From an uncultured Clostridia bacterium (GTDB lineage Bacteria > Bacillota > Clostridia > Christensenellales > Christensenellaceae), in contig CALVMT010000084.1 of assembly GCA_944347775.1 (NCBI GenBank), forward strand, positions 1 to 46,964: a stretch of 46,964 nt of DNA. Direction: 5' to 3'. The position numbers and the translations under genes are program-made. Shown here piece after piece: positions 7,848 through 15,960 of the stretch. Position 1 is the first letter of the stretch. The number at the start of each line of letters is the position of its first letter. The notes below the pieces were generated by a model. That model was given only the letters and a program-made list of their open reading frames with translations. It made no database searches and was not told the DNA's origin.

Positions 7848-9308
7848 CTAATATCTGGGGGTGTTCAGTTTATATCCCTGTTTTTCCCATGCTCTTTGCC
7901 AATCTTGAAGTCTCATTAAAAACTCCTGATTACTTTTTGTACGCGCAATCATAGAAATCAATTGTTCGGTAGCATCTGATGTATCTCCCGATGAAAGTAT
8001 CTTTCTAATTGTCCAAATACCTTCCAATTCCTCTTTTCCAAGCAACATTTCTTCTCTGCGCGTACCAGATTTTGCTAAATCTAGTGCCGGAAAAATCCGT
8101 TTTTCGGAAAGCTTTCGATCTAAATGCAATTCCATATTACCGGTTCCCTTAAATTCTTCAAATATAATATCGTCCATGCGGCTTCCCGTCTCAATCAATG
8201 CTGTTGCAATGATTGTTAGACTTCCTCCATGCTCTATGTTTCTTGCAGCACCAAAAAAATGTTTCGGCTTATATAGCGCGCTAGGATCTAAACCACCGGA
8301 AAGTGTTCTTCCCGAAGGCGGTACAGTCAAATTGTATGCACGTACCAGTCTAGTAATACTATCTAGTAAAATGACTACGTTCTTCCCATGTTCTACAAGG
8401 CGTTTAGCTCTCTCGATAACCATTTCGGAAACTCTCACATGATTTTCCGGCCGTTCGTCAAACGTCGAATAAATAACGTCTCCTCGTATTGACCTTTGCA
8501 TATCTGTCACTTCTTCCGGACGTTCATCAATCAATAATACCAACACTTCGGTATCAGGATAGTTTTCAGTAATTCGATTTGCAATTTTTTTTAAAATTGT
8601 TGTTTTCCCCGCTTTAGGTGGGGCAACAATCAACCCTCTCTGACCCATACCAATAGGCGCAACCAAATCAATCAGCCGAATCGAAAGATCTTTTTCTTCC
8701 TGCGTATGTTCTAAAGTATAACGTTTTTCCGGAAAAATCGGAGTTAGTTCATCAAAATTTGGGCGATTAAAACATTCCTTAACGGGAAAATCATTAATTT
8801 TTTCTACATAAAGCATCGCCAGTAAACGATCGGCTTCCTTAGGTGGACGTGTTTTCCCTCGAATTTTATCTCCCGGGCGTAGTCCTAATTTTCTAATCTG
8901 CATCATAGATACGTAGACATCTTTACTGCCCGGTAAATAATTATTATTCCGCAAAAATCCATACCCATCTGAATGAATTTCCAAAATCCCCTCTGCCTCA
9001 GGGCATTCTTGGCTCTTCACATTTTCTATATTTCTTCCATGGCGTTGTTGCGTTTGCTTTTGCGCATTTAATTTTTGTTCTTCTTGATTTTCTTCAGTTT
9101 TTTCCTGTGTAATTGATTCTTCAACTAGAGTTGGACCAGCTAAATTTTGCTCAGCATGACCATCCGGCGTTATATCCGCTATATTTAGCTCCTTCAATTT
9201 TTCAATTAATTGTTCTTTTCGATAAGTTGTAATAGATTTCACTCCGGCCATCTTTGCGATTACACGCAAATCTGCAAGTGTTTTTTTGGCAAGGAAATCC
9301 AGATCCAT
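7848..9308 (-). CDS. rho: Transcription termination factor Rho
   Basis: A hexameric RNA helicase that ends transcription. Numbering from the longer reading (ATG 9320, 490 residues), the parts are: an N-terminal Rho-N helix bundle (about 8-45), a hydrophilic Gln/Glu-rich insert (about 55-108), the cold-shock RNA-binding domain with [14 protein letters not shown] (about 111-124), Walker A PPKAGKTT (about 234-241), and the catalytic RecA core. The lineage-specific insert makes the protein longer than the enterobacterial one. I prefer ATG 9308 (486 residues) because TGGAG stands 6 bases before it, whereas ATG 9320 has no ribosome binding site. The leader from the promoter is about 110 nt, room for autoregulation. 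Confidence 0.97.
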   Translation of the reverse strand: MDLDFLAKKTLADLRVIAKMAGVKSITTYRKEQLIEKLKELNIADITPDGHAEQNLAGPTLVEESITQEKTEENQEEQKLNAQKQTQQRHGRNIENVKSQECPEAEGILEIHSDGYGFLRNNNYLPGSKDVYVSMMQIRKLGLRPGDKIRGKTRPPKEADRLLAMLYVEKINDFPVKECFNRPNFDELTPIFPEKRYTLEHTQEEKDLSIRLIDLVAPIGMGQRGLIVAPPKAGKTTILKKIANRITENYPDTEVLVLLIDERPEEVTDMQRSIRGDVIYSTFDERPENHVRVSEMVIERAKRLVEHGKNVVILLDSITRLVRAYNLTVPPSGRTLSGGLDPSALYKPKHFFGAARNIEHGGSLTIIATALIETGSRMDDIIFEEFKGTGNMELHLDRKLSEKRIFPALDLAKSGTRREEMLLGKEELEGIWTIRKILSSGDTSDATEQLISMIARTKSNQEFLMRLQDWQRAWEKQGYKLNTPRY

Positions 9309-9436
9309 ATTATTCTCCATATCTTAGGCAAAATAAAGCTCAGCTATTGCAGCGATAATTTAAAACAATTTATTTTTTATAAATCAAATAATGGGTAAAT
9401 AAAAAAATTAAATTTCATGAAATAATAATATATTTT

Positions 9437-9465
9437 ATTATGAAAGAGTTTCTAATGTTTGTCAA
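9437..9465 (-). promoter_or_regulatory. Promoter of rho
   Basis: On the minus strand a perfect TTGACA (9460-9465), 17-base spacer and CATAAT (9437-9442). It lies about 115-130 bases before the rho start codon, giving an AT-rich untranslated leader. Confidence 0.85.
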
Positions 9466-9502
9466 GAAATCTGCTAAATTCTGTTCTATTTCTATTTTTT
9501 TC

Positions 9503-9536
9503 GATAAAAGCCGGTTTTTTAAACCCGGCTTTTTAC
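9503..9536 (-). terminator. Terminator after the MBL-fold hydrolase gene
   Basis: AAAAGCCGG at 9506-9514 pairs with CCGGCTTTT at 9525-9533 around a ten-base loop; T residues follow on both strands. It separates the 9557-11280 gene group from the rho promoter. Confidence 0.75.
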
Positions 9537-9556
9537 ACAATGTTATTCCAAGTAAC

Positions 9557-10216
9557 TTATGTCTCATCCATCATACTGTTATCCATAAAAATTACTCTAG
9601 TTCTCTTCTTTTTATCAGCTGCTGTATACTCAAAATGATTTTTTCCCAGCACCGAACAATCAAAGTATCCCTTTATCGCTTCATCAAAATGATACCGCCG
9701 TGCAATTTCCACTTGTAATCCAGGCGTTTTATAATGCATTGGCAAAATAATATTTGGTTCTATTTTTTTACAAATTTCAAAAGCCTGTTGTGCATCAATG
9801 GTATAATTTCCTCCTATCGGAATCATCAACACATCAGTTCCATATAGCTCTTTATATAACGCCTCATCAGGCATATGCCCTAAATCTCCTAAATGCGTTA
9901 AAGTCAATCCTTCAGCTGTGATTCTAAAAATAATATTTTTCCCACGTTTTGAACCAAATACTTCATCATGATAACTGGGAATTCCTTTGATTTTTACACC
10001 TTCAAACTCAAAACTGCCTTCTGTATCAAACACACGAAAATTGCCCATGACATTTTCTACCGCATTATGGTCATAGTGTCCATGACTAATAAATACCATA
10101 TCAGCAGTAACCTGAGGCATTTTATATCCAATGTTACCAAAGGGATCAAACAGCAAACATTTCCCGTTTTCCAAAGTTATTTTAAAGCATGAATGCGCAA
10201 TCCATTGAATAATCAT
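9557..10216 (-). CDS. Metal-dependent hydrolase, UPF0173-like metallo-beta-lactamase fold
   Basis: A 219-residue single-domain MBL-fold protein of the UPF0173/YtkL kind. Zinc-binding residues are visible in SHGHYDHN (HxHxDH, about residues 46-53), in the GDLGHMP loop, and in the late LPMHYKTPG histidine. The opening IQWIAHSCFKI is typical. The substrate is not known for this family. The start at ATG 10216 has AGGAGG 5 bases upstream; the longer ORF begins with TTG 10234 and would include that site. It lies 24 bases after DUF1934 and is probably co-transcribed. Confidence 0.85.
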   Translation of the reverse strand: MIIQWIAHSCFKITLENGKCLLFDPFGNIGYKMPQVTADMVFISHGHYDHNAVENVMGNFRVFDTEGSFEFEGVKIKGIPSYHDEVFGSKRGKNIIFRITAEGLTLTHLGDLGHMPDEALYKELYGTDVLMIPIGGNYTIDAQQAFEICKKIEPNIILPMHYKTPGLQVEIARRYHFDEAIKGYFDCSVLGKNHFEYTAADKKKRTRVIFMDNSMMDET

Positions 10217-10240
10217 TTTTCCTCCTATCTGCAAAAATCT

Positions 10241-10657
10241 TCAGCAATGCTTTCCATAGATTAGCTGTAATCTGTTGATTGTTTGTATATCCGCGATATT
10301 TGTAATATACTCCAGTTCAATTTCTCCCTGCATATCTGTTTCGCTAAGATGAATCAGTGTAGGATATACCTGAACTGCTACTATACCAAGCGGAGTATGA
10401 TAAAAACTTGAATAAACTTTCCCGTCTTCTAATACAATAACTGCCGTATCCTGTGCGTCGCTCTCTTGTTTTTTTAAAATAACCGCATCATGATCCAGCG
10501 TAATCTCGGTAAAATCATCCTCACCCGACGCGCCCGAATATGAAAGAATTTTTTTCCCATTCATCATTTTTATGTTTCCCCTGGTAAGAAATTCCGTTTC
10601 TTCCGTCTGCCCGTTTCGGATCAGGCTTCCTTTCACATTTACTACTATATTATTCAT
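10241..10657 (-). CDS. DUF1934 family protein (YwiB-like beta-barrel)
   Basis: A 138-residue protein matching the DUF1934 pattern: an N-terminal strand NIVVNVKGSLI, a GNIKMMNGKKILSYSGASGE stretch, and a C-terminal EGEIELEYIT-like segment (here MQGEIELEYIT) typical of this calycin-like barrel family, known as YwiB in Bacillus. No enzymatic residues are evident and the function is unknown. It precedes the MBL-fold gene. No signal peptide. Confidence 0.75.
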   Translation of the reverse strand: MNNIVVNVKGSLIRNGQTEETEFLTRGNIKMMNGKKILSYSGASGEDDFTEITLDHDAVILKKQESDAQDTAVIVLEDGKVYSSFYHTPLGIVAVQVYPTLIHLSETDMQGEIELEYITNIADIQTINRLQLIYGKHC

Positions 10658-10770
10658 TATTTTCTTTTATCACTTTTCCTTTATTTCTACCATATTATAC
10701 TACCTTTTTTATTTTTGCAAGACTTTAATACAGATTATTCCATTATTTATTACTATACTTACTTGCATTT

Positions 10771-11280
10771 TTAAGAGAAAAGCTTTTCCAGCCATGTAAG
10801 CAATAATGATGTATATTCCAGTTCTTCTCCCGGTGCTGCCTCTGTTTGAACCAAACATAGAGGAGGAAACATCACACACCACCAATTTTCTCCCGACCCC
10901 TCTCCTAAGATCACACGTACCGCATCATATTCTCCAGCAGGATAATATATTGTTCCATAATTTTTATCCGGAAACATACTTTTCCCAATTTGTATGTGTG
11001 CCGTATATGATTTCCCATGTTCTCTTAGAATTTGATTGGCCGCTCGTTCTAATTTTGCCGTATCCGAAGAAATTACCTGTATTGCCTCGTTTTTATCCTT
11101 ACAAGAGGCCAGTAATTCTCTTTCCTGTTTTAAAATACAGTCCCGTATCTCCAACTTAATCTGTTGATCCTCTAAAGAATTGCTGTTTGCAATAATATGC
11201 AGTCGTAACGGATTTATCCCGTTTACAATAATAACTAAACAACTGAATAATGCGATAATCGTTAAAATTATTTTTCTCAT
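10771..11280 (-). CDS. spoIIR: Stage II sporulation protein R
   Basis: A 169-residue secreted signalling protein. In the forespore SpoIIR is made under sigma-F control and activates the SpoIIGA protease in the mother cell, which processes pro-sigma-E. An N-terminal hydrophobic segment (residues 3-20) is the export signal. The family core LRLHIIANSNSLEDQQIKLEIRD is at about 25-47. The C-terminal signature WWCVMFPPLC is at about 132-141. It is shorter than Bacillus SpoIIR (about 220 residues), ending soon after the signature. In Bacillus the gene sits between prmC and tsaC; here it is displaced a few kb upstream of rho. A sigma-F promoter was not identified. Confidence 0.93.
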   Translation of the reverse strand: MRKIILTIIALFSCLVIIVNGINPLRLHIIANSNSLEDQQIKLEIRDCILKQERELLASCKDKNEAIQVISSDTAKLERAANQILREHGKSYTAHIQIGKSMFPDKNYGTIYYPAGEYDAVRVILGEGSGENWWCVMFPPLCLVQTEAAPGEELEYTSLLLTWLEKLFS

Positions 11281-11378
11281 TTTATGTTATGCCTCTCAAT
11301 AATCTCTTTGCATTATTATTGGCAAATTTTACCGCATCTATACTTTTGAATTGATTGATCACTAAAAATTTTTCATCA

Positions 11379-11433
11379 TAAAACACCTGCCAGCATACGA
11401 GTTTTCTCTTCGTCGCTTTCACAGGTGTTTTTA
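11379..11433 (-). terminator. Hairpin terminator after the DUF2156 gene
   Basis: AAAACACCTG (about 11380-11389) pairs with CAGGTGTTTT (11422-11431) with an internal region able to fold further; T residues follow on the minus strand. It starts about 16 bases after the DUF2156 stop codon. Confidence 0.65.
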
Positions 11434-11448
11434 TCGGAAATATTTATT

Positions 11449-12333
11449 CTAATCATTTTTAAAGGTCAATTTGTACACTTCATTAAAACGAACCGGATGA
11501 TAAGATTCCTTTGCCTTACGCAATCCCTCATGGCCCATGTCTTCTTCTCGGTTTACAAAAACCGTATCTACCCAAGCATTTGCCAAAAATTCTCGATTAA
11601 TTGCAGCATATGCTCCATTATACTGAATATCCGCTTTTTCTATAATAATATGCGCAGTATCTGGAGAACTTAATTCCCCTATTGAAAATGCGCAAACTTC
11701 TCCGTTTACTTTCAAAGCGCCGGCTCTTAATTCTAATTGATCAAAGTTTTCTATCAAAGTATTAATAACCTGTTTTTCATCAAAAAAGACGTTATTGACA
11801 TCCGAATGTTGTGCAAACCACCTATCCATCATCGGCCGACACTGATCAAAGTTTTTCTTATTCACCGGAATATATTCATAATCATAAGTGTTGACAAATT
11901 TTGAATAATGATTCTTTTTTGCATGATATTTTTTTCCAGATAACTGAATCAGCTCCTGTGTACTATATACATAGTCAAAATCTCCCCGAGAAATTTCAAC
12001 GCTAAACATTTCTGGACATTCTGATTCAATCTGCGGCAATTTCTCTGAAGGAATATAGAAACGCTTAATTCCTATTTCTTTTCTCAAAGTCTGGAATGCA
12101 TGACGCAATTTTGCTTCTTCGGCATTAAACGGAAAAAAGCCATATGCATCTTCTAATGAGGTAGGCGGCAAAGCCATCAAACAAAATGCTCCGTCTATAT
12201 CTGCATATTTTAGATGTGAACAATCCTTAGCCATAAAAATATTGCTGAAGCGATAAAACGAAGTAGGAATATCTCCCAACATTTTTTCATAGTTTTCTTT
12301 TAAATCCAATGTAATTTCATTTAATATCAGCAT
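11449..12333 (-). CDS. DUF2156 / phosphatidylglycerol-lysyltransferase-C-like GNAT-fold protein
   Basis: A 294-residue soluble protein with two GNAT-like halves, as in DUF2156 proteins related to the C-terminal catalytic domain of MprF. Features are an N-terminal half with SFYRFSNIFMAKD and a DYVYSTQELIQLSGKKYHAKKNHYSKF block (about residues 120-145), then an acyltransferase-like half ending in EEDMGHEGLRKAKESYHPVRF. The KKYHAKKN motif is typical. It lacks the membrane domain of MprF, so lipid aminoacylation is not assured; the family is also predicted to act as a soluble aminoacyl- or acyltransferase. Single gene with its own promoter and terminator. Confidence 0.75.
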   Translation of the reverse strand: MLILNEITLDLKENYEKMLGDIPTSFYRFSNIFMAKDCSHLKYADIDGAFCLMALPPTSLEDAYGFFPFNAEEAKLRHAFQTLRKEIGIKRFYIPSEKLPQIESECPEMFSVEISRGDFDYVYSTQELIQLSGKKYHAKKNHYSKFVNTYDYEYIPVNKKNFDQCRPMMDRWFAQHSDVNNVFFDEKQVINTLIENFDQLELRAGALKVNGEVCAFSIGELSSPDTAHIIIEKADIQYNGAYAAINREFLANAWVDTVFVNREEDMGHEGLRKAKESYHPVRFNEVYKLTFKND

Positions 12334-12370
12334 ACATTAAGTTTTCTCCCAAATATGGTTTACCTTTTTT

Positions 12371-12400
12371 ATTATAACATACCTCTTCTCTACTCAACAA
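12371..12400 (-). promoter_or_regulatory. Promoter of the DUF2156 gene
   Basis: On the minus strand TTGTTG (12395-12400), an 18-base spacer and TATAAT (12371-12376), with TGT before the -10 (extended -10). Confidence 0.7.
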
Positions 12401-12446
12401 AAAATATTTTTATTTTTTCAGCAGGATTTTCATAATTTATATAGAA

Positions 12447-12492
12447 TATATAATATGAGAAATAAAAAAGAGTTTGTTTCTCATATTATATA
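12447..12492. repeat. Perfect 16-bp inverted repeat, 14-base loop
   Basis: TATATAATATGAGAAA (12447-12462) and TTTCTCATATTATATA (12477-12492) are perfect reverse complements. The left arm contains TATAAT (12449-12454), so the repeat may overlap a plus-strand -10 element and act as an operator, or form a hairpin in the transcript. It does not match a terminator, as no T run follows. It lies 35 bases before the small ORF at 12528. Confidence 0.7.
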
Positions 12493-12527
12493 AGTAATTT
12501 AATCAAAAAAAGAAAGAGGTGAGTCCA

Positions 12528-12632
12528 ATGAACAATGATCTGTCTACGGAAAATGAATGTATATTTTTTATAAAAAAAGGATTGGGCTTTGGCACCTCAA
12601 AAGTCGCCGGGGTATCAAATCGTATCTCATGA
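12528..12632 (+). CDS. Small hypothetical ORF, 34 codons
   Basis: An ATG at 12528 is preceded by a strong ribosome binding site (AAAGAGGTGAG, about 5 bases away) and opens a 34-residue frame ending in TGA. The peptide begins MNNDLSTENECIFF, contains one cysteine, a hydrophobic/basic middle (IFFIKKGLGFG) and a polar tail. I recognise no family. Context: a possible -10 and the 16-bp inverted repeat lie upstream, and a good plus-strand terminator closes the region 250 bases later. It could be a small protein, a leader peptide, or a chance frame inside a regulatory RNA; no relative is visible in the window. Confidence 0.4.
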   Translation: MNNDLSTENECIFFIKKGLGFGTSKVAGVSNRIS

Positions 12633-12883
12633 TGTAGTAATTTACATGATGCAAAGTACATAACATTTGTTGCGTAAATGTGTACAGGTCATAAAAAAGG
12701 CGGAGCGATTTTTATCTTTCCTGTTTGGTATTGAAAATATTTTATTCATTTTCTTTAATAAATATCAGTAATAAGCAATAATTTTGACAATTACATGCTG
12801 AAATATGCATAGATAGTCCGTTTGGGAAAAACTGCATAGAATGCTGATATGCCTGATCAAAATAATTGCAAATTGTGTTTTCT
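12633..12883. other. Non-coding stretch of possible plus-strand transcript
   Basis: No ORF of note. A TTGACA at about 12784-12789 and repeated short words (GCATAGA twice, and ATGCTGA followed by ATATGC twice, between about 12796 and 12852) occur before the terminator, so a short RNA of about 100 nt starting here is possible. No known RNA family was recognised. Confidence 0.3.
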
Positions 12884-12917
12884 AGCCGGTTTAATAAAAT
12901 AAACCGGCTTTTCATTT
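12884..12917 (+). terminator. Plus-strand terminator of the small unit
   Basis: AGCCGGTTTA (12884-12893) pairs with TAAACCGGCT (12900-12909), followed by TTTTCATTTTT on the plus strand. On the minus strand the hairpin is followed by TAGAAAAC rather than T, so it serves rightward transcription better, although it also lies directly after the stop codon of the leftward lipoprotein gene. Confidence 0.75.
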
Positions 12918-13796
12918 TTGAAATTCCCGCAATTGTTTAATTTCCGGGAAATCTAGATTATCGCGACAAACTATCTGCCAGCCCCCAGAAAATTCCCGTG
13001 GGGCATTTTCAAGTAATCTATATCCTATTTCTCGTCCTATTGCTTGAGGATCTTCCAATACTGTGCCGTAAACCATTGTTCTTCGGATCATTTGTTCCAC
13101 TTCCCCAGAATATTCCAAAGAAAAAATACTGAGTTGGTATTGTCTTCCTACATCAATTGCACATTCATATAACCATTCTACTGTCTGCAAATCTGCTCCC
13201 ACTACAGCAATTATCCCCTGATGCTGCTCCAGCCATAGCGCAATTTCTTCTTTTTTCGAAAAAGAATCCATTATTTGCTCTATATTGCTTTTCTCCATCA
13301 AAAAACCTTTATTTATTTCATTAAATAGCTGTTTATCCCTTTCATTAGGCAAATTACTGCCGAGCCAATATATCTGGTAATCTTCTGCGTCTCGGAGCTC
13401 TACATCTTCTCTTATTTTTTCCCCTGCTTTTTGTCCGAAATTTTCTACATTTAACAAAGTATCCAAAAATATAATTTCCCCTGTGTAATCCAAGAAAAGC
13501 ATTGCATATGAATAATAAGTGATGAGAATATCTGCTTGCATTGCCTGGCTTGGCAAATCCGCAACCATAATATTAATTTGCATACTCTTATTATTATGTT
13601 CCAGCAAAAAACTCTCTATGCCATGCAGAAGTTGTTCTTTAAAATTCGTACTTTCTTCAGCAAGATAAATTACCACTTCCTTTTTTTTATTATGTCCATC
13701 TGTGCCGGGAATTTTTTGAACACATCCGCCTAATATTGTCATCATATATACAGCAAGGAATATCTTAGCAAACAAATATGTGTTTTTACTATACAT
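12912..13796 (-). CDS. Lipoprotein with periplasmic-binding-protein-like fold
   Basis: A 294-residue predicted lipoprotein. Residues 1-25 form a signal peptide ending in the lipobox LGGC (Cys25), so it should be anchored outside the membrane. The rest resembles the sugar-binding/LacI-type periplasmic domain: KEVVIYLAEESTNFKEQLLHGIESFL at the start of the first lobe, GIIAVVGADLQTVEWLYECA in the middle, and a late REIGYRLLENA helix. No transporter genes adjoin it, so it may be a sensor or orphan binding protein. It follows the serine hydrolase gene by 15 bases, suggesting one transcript and a joint envelope function. Fold assignment is by pattern only. Confidence 0.6.
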   Translation of the reverse strand: MYSKNTYLFAKIFLAVYMMTILGGCVQKIPGTDGHNKKKEVVIYLAEESTNFKEQLLHGIESFLLEHNNKSMQINIMVADLPSQAMQADILITYYSYAMLFLDYTGEIIFLDTLLNVENFGQKAGEKIREDVELRDAEDYQIYWLGSNLPNERDKQLFNEINKGFLMEKSNIEQIMDSFSKKEEIALWLEQHQGIIAVVGADLQTVEWLYECAIDVGRQYQLSIFSLEYSGEVEQMIRRTMVYGTVLEDPQAIGREIGYRLLENAPREFSGGWQIVCRDNLDFPEIKQLREFQK

Positions 13797-13811
13797 TATT
13801 TTCTCTCTTCA

Positions 13812-15320
13812 TTATATGCGTATACCAATTAATTCGCTGTTCGCTTCCGCAACAAACCCCACATTTCTCTTTGTTTTTATTTTAATACCATGGGGTAAAA
13901 AAGTACATTCCCACTCCAATATATAACAGGTTTCATAGAACGCCAATACAACATGATATTTTTGTTCACGCCATGCGCTTGCACAGGCAACTTGTCTATA
14001 AATAAGTTGGTTATGCGTATCCATATATTGATTTTCTTCCACTGCTGTTTCACCATATTCCCAGTAGTTATATCCGAGAATCAGCTCCGTCTGTTTTCCC
14101 TCTATCTCTAACAGCAGTTTATCCTGTGTTCCAAATTGAAAGCAAACTGAAGTTATCCCAAATAAATTTGACCCAAACACATAACGCAAACCGGTATATT
14201 GTTGTGCCCGGGGCATATCCCATGAACTAATTCCTTCCGGCAAATACATCGATTCCATTTCCCGATTTGTATTTAAAGATGTGATTTTATTTTCCCTTTC
14301 CCCTGCCGCTGGTTCTTCTAACGCAGCTTTTAAATCACCCATAATGACATCTAATGCTTTCATATATGTCCTGCTGGCCCCATACATAATAAACACTGCA
14401 TCAAGTTTTGGAAACACAATATACATTTGGCCAAAAGCGCCAATACCACCATAATCTCCGCTTTCTCCTAAAATCCAAACCTGATATCCAAACGCTTTTT
14501 CCCATTTAGCTGAGCGATTGGCAATATGTGTATGGCTTTGCGTCATTTCTTCTACATATGATTTATCCAATAATTGTTTTCCTTCCCAAAACCCTTGTTG
14601 TAACATAAATTGTGCAAATTTTGCCAAGTCCTCATTATTAAGACTCATCCCCCATCCGCCAACGTTTCGGTTTTGGCTACATACCTGCCATTGCACCCGC
14701 TCGATATGCAGCGGTTCCAATAATCGTGGGCGCAAATAGTCAAGCAATGTTAACTTTGTTATTTTTTGAATTATAGCTGACAGCATATATGTACAGGCAC
14801 TTGAATAAATAAAACGATTTCCAGGTTCTTCACTAATATAAGAATGCAAAAAGTCTTTTGCCCAATCAATAGTATCTGAAAAATGTAAATTTGCATAGGA
14901 ATAGGGAAAATCATTAACAACCTCACCCGGATATTTTCTCTTGAAATCATCCGGAGCTCGATCAAAACCTGCAGCCATCATAAGCAAATGTCTGATACGT
15001 AATTTTTGCATATTTTCACATGGCTCACCTTTAAAATATTCCGGAAAATAGCGATATACCAAATCATCCAGTGTCAACAACCCTTCTTGTTTAGCAAACC
15101 CTACTGCTATAGCAGTAAAACTTTTGCTAACAGAAAAAAGGCAGTGCATTGCCCCCTCCTGGTAAGGGGCACGATATCTCTCCGCCACAACTTTTCCATG
15201 GCGAAGTAACATCAACGCTTGTGCCCCGTAATATGGCTGGGCCAACTTATCCAATGCTATTTTTAGTTTCTTTTCATCAATTCTTTCCATATCGGGTTTT
15301 ATTCGTTCAAAATATCTCAT
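13812..15320 (-). CDS. Serine hydrolase, beta-lactamase/class C-like family
   Basis: A 502-residue protein. Residues about 20-340 form a penicillin-binding-like serine hydrolase domain. The SxxK nucleophile motif is SVSK (FSVSKSFTAIAVG, about residues 64-76). The second motif, normally YxN, reads YSS (FIYSSACTYMLSA, about 168-180), and GGIGAFGQ (about 291-298) stands at the third motif. The C-terminal 130 residues are a beta-rich region with no clear family. No signal peptide is evident at the start, so the protein may be cytosolic. Substrate is unknown; relatives include esterases and D-amino-acid peptidases. AAAGGA precedes the ATG, and a promoter lies at 15364-15391. Confidence 0.82.
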   Translation of the reverse strand: MRYFERIKPDMERIDEKKLKIALDKLAQPYYGAQALMLLRHGKVVAERYRAPYQEGAMHCLFSVSKSFTAIAVGFAKQEGLLTLDDLVYRYFPEYFKGEPCENMQKLRIRHLLMMAAGFDRAPDDFKRKYPGEVVNDFPYSYANLHFSDTIDWAKDFLHSYISEEPGNRFIYSSACTYMLSAIIQKITKLTLLDYLRPRLLEPLHIERVQWQVCSQNRNVGGWGMSLNNEDLAKFAQFMLQQGFWEGKQLLDKSYVEEMTQSHTHIANRSAKWEKAFGYQVWILGESGDYGGIGAFGQMYIVFPKLDAVFIMYGASRTYMKALDVIMGDLKAALEEPAAGERENKITSLNTNREMESMYLPEGISSWDMPRAQQYTGLRYVFGSNLFGITSVCFQFGTQDKLLLEIEGKQTELILGYNYWEYGETAVEENQYMDTHNQLIYRQVACASAWREQKYHVVLAFYETCYILEWECTFLPHGIKIKTKRNVGFVAEANSELIGIRI

Positions 15321-15363
15321 TAAATAATATTTCCTTTGACTTTATGGTTTTTCTTCTATCCTT

Positions 15364-15391
15364 AGTATAAAGAAGATACCGCAAAAATCAA
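15364..15391 (-). promoter_or_regulatory. Promoter of the serine hydrolase-lipoprotein pair
   Basis: On the minus strand TTGATT (15386-15391), 16-base spacer, TATACT (15364-15369). Confidence 0.6.
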
Positions 15392-15402
15392 GAAATTACC
15401 AT

Positions 15403-15431
15403 TTTACTTTTTACACACTTTATGCTATTCT
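15403..15431 (+). promoter_or_regulatory. Likely promoter of the hotdog thioesterase
   Basis: TTTACT (15403-15408), 17-base spacer, TATTCT (15426-15431) with TGC before it (extended -10). The predicted transcript would start near 15438, after the ATG at 15422, which supports the internal ATG at 15461 as the true start. Confidence 0.55.
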
Positions 15432-15460
15432 TTTTAAAAACAAAAAAGAAAGTGCGTTTT

Positions 15461-15883
15461 ATGGATATTCAATTATTTTTGGAAAATTTTAGCCGTACTG
15501 ATGCATTGAGCCGGGAAATGGGTATACAAGTATCCAAAGTATCCCCCGAGGGTGCAGAAGCCGAGATGTATATTACCGACAAGCAAAAAAATTATATGGG
15601 GATGCTTCATGGAGGCGCCTTATTTACTATTGCCGACGTTGTTGCCGGACTTTGCGTTTCATACTACGGCGAACAGTGTGTAACACTTAGTTCAAATTTA
15701 AATTATTTAAAGGCTGTAACCTCAGGCAAAATTATTGCTCGTTCTTCGCTTTCCCGTAGAGGAAGAAAAATATGTGTCTGTGAAATTCGTATCTATTCAG
15801 AAGAAGAAATGCTGATTTGTACTGGGACATTTACCATGTATATGTCGGGCATTCCCGTAGATACTGCTCTTCCGCAAATGTAA
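15461..15883 (+). CDS. PaaI-family hotdog-fold thioesterase
   Basis: A 140-residue hotdog protein. The active-site signature MLHGGALFTIADVVAG (about residues 47-62) carries the conserved HGG and the acidic residue on the central helix, as in PaaI/YdiI acyl-CoA thioesterases. The LSSNLNYLKAVTSGKIIARS segment is the typical dimer strand region. It hydrolyses a short or aromatic acyl-CoA; the substrate cannot be read from sequence. I prefer ATG 15461 over 15422, because the upstream part is a Lys-rich, promoter-overlapping extension. It is divergent from the serine hydrolase and appears monocistronic. Confidence 0.85.
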   Translation: MDIQLFLENFSRTDALSREMGIQVSKVSPEGAEAEMYITDKQKNYMGMLHGGALFTIADVVAGLCVSYYGEQCVTLSSNLNYLKAVTSGKIIARSSLSRRGRKICVCEIRIYSEEEMLICTGTFTMYMSGIPVDTALPQM

Positions 15884-15900
15884 ACTTTTTATGCCAAGCA

Positions 15901-15929
15901 TATACAACTATTCCATTTTAGCGTATAAT
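15901..15929 (+). promoter_or_regulatory. Possible promoter of the NlpC/P60 gene
   Basis: TATACA (15901-15906), 17-base spacer, TATAAT (15924-15929). It ends about 30 bases before the coding region. Confidence 0.55.
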
Positions 15930-15960
15930 AATAGGGTGTTGTGATAAATACTCACAGGAA

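Noticed and set aside
12884-12917. Hairpin as terminator of the leftward lipoprotein gene
   Set aside because: The T run lies on the plus strand; on the minus strand the hairpin is followed by TAGAAAAC, so a rightward transcript is the better explanation, although a weak role for both cannot be excluded.
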